8,481 nt of DNA from the NCBI GenBank assembly GCA_042573625.1, contig JBHPCZ010000135.1, positions 1 to 8,481 of the forward strand. Direction: 5' to 3'. Below, in pieces: positions 5,130 through 8,481 of this stretch. The stretch is from JBHPCZ01 sp042573625. GTDB taxonomy: Bacteria > Desulfobacterota > Desulfobacteria > Desulfobacterales > UBA11574. Made by a program: the position numbers and the translations under genes. Within the stretch, counting starts at the first letter, position 1; the number at the start of each line of letters is the position of its first letter. The notes below the pieces were generated by a model. It had not been told where the DNA came from. It did no database searches and worked only from the letters and a program-made list of their open reading frames with translations.

Positions 5130-5164
5130 TGTCCATAGAGGGGAAGGCTCATTTTGATAGGGGA
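5130..5164 (+). repeat. Bipartite motif, copy A
   Basis: TGTCCATA, eight variable bases, then GGCTCATTTTGATAGGGGA. The same layout recurs in direct orientation at 8229-8263, matching in 27 of 35 positions with no gap. The two copies lie outside either end of the kinase/regulator operon. Confidence 0.6.
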
Positions 5165-5193
5165 AGCTCCTAGGGGACAGGAGCTTGTCCTGT
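5164..5193. repeat. Overlapping, mutually exclusive inverted repeats
   Basis: AAGCTCCT (5164-5171) pairs with AGGAGCTT (5179-5186). ACAGGA (5177-5182) can pair with TCCTGT (5188-5193), and GGACA with TGTCC (5175-5190). The stems share bases, so only one can form at a time. The GGGGACAGGAGCTTGTCC core resembles REP-type palindromes seen near REP-associated transposases, a comparison made from memory. It lies about 45 bases past the response regulator stop on the minus strand, without a U-tract. Confidence 0.5.
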
Positions 5194-5236
5194 GTAGAAG
5201 AAAAATTTTATACTGGACTAAATTGATACACCCAGC

Positions 5237-5914
5237 CTACTCCTTCCAGAGATCCACGTCGATAAGGCCGATCTTTGCAGCATAGCGGACCAACTCAATG
5301 GTACTGTGAAGACCCAGTTTGTTCATTATGTTGGCCCGGTGGTTTTCAACCGTCTTGGGGCTGATGTATAACTTTTCAGCAATCGATTTGCTGGAAAGCC
5401 CTTCGGCCAGCAGACGCATGACCTCCTGCTCCCGTGGAGTCAATGTCCTGTAATCAGCGTCGGTAATCTTTGCCTCTTTTGAGGGGGATTTCAGAAGATT
5501 TTCAACAACTGCGTGGGAGACGGAACTGTCCAGGAAATAATCGCCGTTTGCTACAGATTCAAGCCCCTGAAGGAGTCTTTCGGATGCGGATTCTTTAACC
5601 ACATATCCTGTTGCCCCTGCCTGAAATGCTTCAGCAATATAATCAATTTTAGAATGCATGCTGATAATCAGGATACGTGTTTCCGACAAAAGACTTCGAA
5701 TTTCATAGGTCAGTTGAATACCGCTTTGATCCGGAAGGGATATATCCATCACGATCAGGTCCGGTTTGAGCGATTTGGCCTTCCGAAGTCCTTCACGCGC
5801 GCTCCCGGCTTCTCCGACCACCTGAAAACGGGCCTCACGCCCTATAATTGTTTTCAGCCCTTCCCTGTAGAGCGGATGGTCATCTATGATCAATATGGTT
5901 TTCTTTTCAGACAT
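5237..5914 (-). CDS. NarL/LuxR-family response regulator
   Basis: This is a 225-residue DNA-binding response regulator. The receiver domain (~5-120) has the acidic pair Asp11/Asp12, the phosphoacceptor Asp57 in LIVMDISLPD, Ser85 at the switch position, and Lys107 in VVKES. A linker leads to a GerE/LuxR helix-turn-helix (~156-215) with LTPREQEVMRLLAEG and SPKTVENHRANIMNKL. Phosphorylation by the adjacent kinase should promote dimer binding to DNA. ATG 5914 is chosen because AAGGAG (5922-5927) lies 7 bases upstream and the chain then begins on the canonical MSEKKTILIIDDHP. An in-frame upstream start at 5944 would only add MQRSPLRRKI. The start overlaps the kinase stop by 8 bases, so the two are translationally coupled. 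Targets are unknown; the inverted repeats in this window are candidates for self-regulation or control of neighbours. Confidence 0.95.
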   Translation of the reverse strand: MSEKKTILIIDDHPLYREGLKTIIGREARFQVVGEAGSAREGLRKAKSLKPDLIVMDISLPDQSGIQLTYEIRSLLSETRILIISMHSKIDYIAEAFQAGATGYVVKESASERLLQGLESVANGDYFLDSSVSHAVVENLLKSPSKEAKITDADYRTLTPREQEVMRLLAEGLSSKSIAEKLYISPKTVENHRANIMNKLGLHSTIELVRYAAKIGLIDVDLWKE

Positions 5915-7787
5915 AATTTTTCTCCTTAAAGGGGACCTCTGCATAAATTTTTGTCCCTTCCGTTGGACGCGATTTTATTCTCATTCTTCCCTTGAGAAGA
6001 CTGACCCTTTCCGCCATGCTCCGAAGCCCCATCCGTTTCTGATTTGAAGCCGAAACCAGTCGATCCTCCACCTCAAATCCTTTACCATCGTCTTCTATCC
6101 GTAGGATAATGGTAGGAAAAGAGGCAACCAACCGGATGGTTACATGGGCGGCTTCAGCATGTTTTTTAATGTTCCAGAGGGCTTCCTGAATCAGGCGATA
6201 CAAGTTGATTTCGGTATCAAATGGGATTTTTAAATCGTCCATACCGGCGGCAAAGAAGTCAACGTTGATTCCGGCCTTCCCGGAAAATTCCTCGCAATAT
6301 TGGTACACAGTGCGGACCAGTCCGAGTTGGTCCAGTCCGGGGGGGCGTAAATCGTAAGAAATGTCTCGAACAGCTGTTATGGATTCCTGGAGTAATTTTG
6401 ACAATTCGACGGCTTTTTGCCGTATCTTAACGGGTATGGACGGCTGATCATCAAAAAGGGTGTCACAACCGATTTTAAGCAGGGAGAGGTCCTGTGCCAG
6501 GTTGTCATGTAGATCACGGGCAATCCGCTGGCGCTCACTTTCTTGAGCCTTTATGAGCTGATGCGTGAGCGAATGGATTTGCTCTTCCGCACGCTTCCGA
6601 TCCGTGATGTCACGATCAAAAATGGCCACTCGAACGACTTCTCCCGTGAGGTTGCATACAGGATAGATATTGATATCATTCCATACCCCTTGCAGCTCGT
6701 CTACCATACGGACCGGTTTACCTGACGCAAACACTTGATTCACCTTCTTGTATCTGCGTTCAGTGACCTCAGGCGGGAGGAGATCCCAAACACACAGTCC
6801 CATCATTTCATCTTTACGCTTATGAAAACGCTGGGCACAAGTATCGTTGATATCAAGGATCATCCCTTCTGGATCCAACAAGACGACCGCGTCGTTGGTG
6901 GCGTTCAAGAGAGCCCGTGCCTTCTCCTCGCTTTTTCGCAACGCCTCCTCAGCCTTCTTGTGATCGGTGATATCAAAAAAGACGCCACTCACATATTCAA
7001 TCTCTCCCTTCTTGTCACAAACGATTTGTCCTCTTTCCTGTATCCAATGGATGTGTTCATCTTTGGATCTGATTCTGTATTCCCTGACATATGATCTGTT
7101 TGTTTTCAGGGCGTGGATAAAACGTTTCCTTGCGCCTTCAATATCTTTTTCAACAATAATATCAATCCATTTCATCTTCCGGGAATTAAAATCATCGGCA
7201 TCGTAGCCTGTAAATCGTTTGATTTTCCTGTCAAAGAACTCAACAGACCAGTCTTTATAGCCCTTGTATACAATGCTGGGGAGGTTTTGTACCAGCAATC
7301 TGTATTTCTCCGCTCCCACTCTCAGGGCTTCCGCCATCTGTTTACGGTCAGTAATATCTTGAACAGATGCTATTATTTTAGTGGGTTTGTTGTCTTTATC
7401 AAAAGACACTTTCGCCCCTTCAGAATACATTATCCGTTCTTTACCGTCGGGACGAATGATCCGCCATTCAAGCGGTGGCTGAGCTTCACCTGCCAATGCG
7501 TTCTCAAGTGCGGATTGTACTTTGTCTCGGTCTTCAGGATGAATCAATTTAGCCATTATATTGTCTGCGCTACAATCGAACCTGTCATCGACGCCATGCA
7601 TTTTATATAGCTCATCTGAGAATCCTGAATCACCGGTAATAAAATCCATATGCCAGCTGCCGATGTTGGCAATATTTTGAAATTGCCTCAAAATCCATTC
7701 GCTCTCCCTCAACTTCTCCTCTCTCTGCTTCAGCTTATGGGACTTTTTTTCTATCTTTTTGGTCATCTGATCCGGTTTTTCAGACAT
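5907..7787 (-). CDS. Soluble PAS-PAS-PAS histidine kinase (NarL-type partner)
   Basis: This 626-residue sensor kinase has no signal peptide or membrane segment, so it senses a cytoplasmic cue. A short coiled coil (9-30) precedes three PAS/PAC units, at ~35-150 (ending in DITDRKQ), ~160-280 (DITDHKK) and ~288-402 (DITDRKR). HisKA_3 follows with phosphoacceptor His427 in RIARDLHDNLAQ, then an HATPase_c domain with N-box Asn539 in EALWNIKKHA, EDDGKGF (565-571) and MGLRSMAERV (586-595). This is the kinase type that partners NarL-like regulators, and one is encoded immediately downstream with an 8-base overlap. PAS ligands cannot be read directly; none of the three has the GxNCRFLQ motif of flavin-binding LOV domains, and heme cannot be judged. 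GGAGG at 7796-7800, 8 bases before the ATG, supports the start. The operon is driven from the promoter at 7919-7947. Confidence 0.95.
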   Translation of the reverse strand: MSEKPDQMTKKIEKKSHKLKQREEKLRESEWILRQFQNIANIGSWHMDFITGDSGFSDELYKMHGVDDRFDCSADNIMAKLIHPEDRDKVQSALENALAGEAQPPLEWRIIRPDGKERIMYSEGAKVSFDKDNKPTKIIASVQDITDRKQMAEALRVGAEKYRLLVQNLPSIVYKGYKDWSVEFFDRKIKRFTGYDADDFNSRKMKWIDIIVEKDIEGARKRFIHALKTNRSYVREYRIRSKDEHIHWIQERGQIVCDKKGEIEYVSGVFFDITDHKKAEEALRKSEEKARALLNATNDAVVLLDPEGMILDINDTCAQRFHKRKDEMMGLCVWDLLPPEVTERRYKKVNQVFASGKPVRMVDELQGVWNDINIYPVCNLTGEVVRVAIFDRDITDRKRAEEQIHSLTHQLIKAQESERQRIARDLHDNLAQDLSLLKIGCDTLFDDQPSIPVKIRQKAVELSKLLQESITAVRDISYDLRPPGLDQLGLVRTVYQYCEEFSGKAGINVDFFAAGMDDLKIPFDTEINLYRLIQEALWNIKKHAEAAHVTIRLVASFPTIILRIEDDGKGFEVEDRLVSASNQKRMGLRSMAERVSLLKGRMRIKSRPTEGTKIYAEVPFKEKNYV

Positions 7788-7918
7788 TCAAAAATCCTCC
7801 AGGTTCATCATCTTATGTAAAAAGCCCGCGGCCCGTTGCAGTTTCAACACTCTGGCTGAACCGTTCTTTGTTGAATAAACCTTTGTAGTTTTTATAAAAA
7901 TTGTCGTTATTCTAATTA

Positions 7919-7947
7919 ATTATCTCAAAAAAGGAGTGGATTGTCAA
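7919..7947 (-). promoter_or_regulatory. Sigma-70 promoter of the kinase/regulator operon
   Basis: On the minus strand, TTGACA (complement of 7942-7947) and GATAAT (complement of 7919-7924) are separated by exactly 17 bases. That is a perfect -35, a 5/6 -10 and an ideal spacer. Transcription would start near 7912, giving a leader of about 125 bases ahead of the kinase. Confidence 0.7.
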
Positions 7948-8422
7948 TTTTCACGGCAAATGAGGATGTTTACAGGAGGCGATGCTTCCGGTCCAGAATC
8001 ACTGCCGAGGTGTTCGGCTTACATGCGATAGAGGTTTGTATAAGGCCTCATTGGGTATTAGAAATGGATGCACAGATCATTGGGACAATTGTTATGATGG
8101 GGCAACTAAAAAGGCAGCTCTTTTATAATAAGAACCACCTTTTAACGCGGGGTGTAAAAGTAGCCTCCCACGGGATCAGTAAGTGCGGGATGAAAGATTA
8201 TTATTATCATCCTTTATTAAAGATGATATGTCCATAAGGCAAAGGGTTCATTTTTATAGGGGAGTGTCCCAACCCTTAGGGATTTTTCCCGACAAACATC
8301 CCCTGAGCAACACCTTATATGTTGATTTAAAATGAAATCTTTTTTGTAATCCGTCTCTTTAACTTTGAAATTAAATGGATAAACCAGATATTATACGTCA
8401 TCGTATTAAAGAATAGGTGTAC
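7948..8422. other. Intergenic region without a supported gene
   Basis: Together with the kinase leader this makes about 630 bases free of a convincing gene. A plus-strand frame of 98 codons opens at TTG 7941 behind AAGGAG, but it overlaps the kinase promoter, matches no family I know and has no domain-like pattern. The stretch also contains the second copy of the bipartite motif, with short GGGA/TCCC hairpins. Confidence 0.55.
8229..8263 (+). repeat. Bipartite motif, copy B
   Basis: TGTCCATA, eight variable bases, then GGTTCATTTTTATAGGGGA, in direct orientation with the copy at 5130. It is followed by a small GGGA-GTG-TCCC hairpin (8260-8270) and a second TAGGGA (8277-8282) with TCCC beyond it. 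Copy A likewise has a second TAGGGGA and hairpins immediately after the motif. Confidence 0.6.
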
Positions 8423-8481
8423 TTAGTTGAGCAGTCGGGGAGTTTTCGCTGTTAAGTCGCTCCATGGATAATCATCTTTCA
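8423..8481 (-). CDS. Possible C-terminal end of an unknown protein
   Basis: A minus-strand frame enters from the right edge and ends at a TAA (complement of 8423-8425), reading KDDYPWSDLTAKTPRLLN. Its composition is protein-like, but 18 residues are too few to name a family, and an open frame of this length may be chance. It would be upstream of the kinase on the same strand. Confidence 0.25.
   Translation of the reverse strand, partial: KDDYPWSDLTAKTPRLLN

Noticed and set aside
5513..5929. Plus-strand frame of 138 codons opposite the response regulator
   Set aside because: It is the antisense shadow of a clearly recognisable receiver/LuxR protein.
7822..7838. GC-rich stem followed by T-run in the kinase leader (minus strand)
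   Set aside because: The stem GGGCC-GCG-GGCTT relies on two G-U pairs and is short, so attenuation is not supported.
7941..8237. 98-codon plus-strand frame with TTG start behind AAGGAG
   Set aside because: It overlaps a well-formed minus-strand promoter, has no recognisable domain or motif, and the TTG start plus ribosome-site match could be chance in A-rich sequence.
8377..8418. Tiny plus-strand frame MDKPDIIRHRIKE
   Set aside because: Thirteen codons without a ribosome binding site; nothing supports translation.

Overview
The window most resembles a dissimilatory sulfate-reducing bacterium of the Desulfobacterota. The main evidence is a full-length DsrC with both functional cysteines and a siroheme decarboxylase subunit (AhbA) of the kind used for the alternative heme route in sulfate reducers. 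The Cys-rich Fe-S protein with an MvhD-like tail, the small Cys-rich proteins and the PAS-rich two-component system fit this, but they do not fix a genus.

Left third, transcribed rightwards (about 170-3347). It opens with an anomalous junction. The first ~180 bases carry, on the minus strand, a piece of a GltD-like flavoprotein. From about 170 the plus strand carries what looks like the C-terminal end of the same kind of flavoprotein, running into a 2[4Fe-4S] ferredoxin module and an MvhD-like tail. Next comes dsrC behind a consensus-like promoter and ahead of a strong intrinsic terminator. It is followed by yjbQ, ahbA and a nitrilase-superfamily amidohydrolase; ahbA and the amidohydrolase are close enough to be co-transcribed. 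DsrC carries sulfite-derived sulfur from siroheme-containing DsrAB, and AhbA diverts siroheme to heme, so this end of the window concerns sulfite reduction and its cofactors.

Middle (3348-3568). The plus-strand genes meet the minus-strand genes here in a short gap holding four perfect hairpins, probably a convergent transcription barrier.

Right two thirds, transcribed leftwards (7787 down to 3569). A cytoplasmic three-PAS histidine kinase overlaps a NarL/LuxR-type response regulator by 8 bases, behind a near-consensus sigma-70 promoter. Downstream on the same strand lie two small Cys-rich proteins of unknown function and a cyclic-nucleotide-binding-fold protein with no DNA-binding domain. 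The gaps hold several inverted repeats and a bipartite 35-base motif that occurs in direct orientation on both sides of the kinase/regulator operon.

The right-hand ~530 bases look non-coding apart from a possible C-terminal stub entering from the right edge on the minus strand. All functional statements are based on motifs read by eye; no database search was possible.
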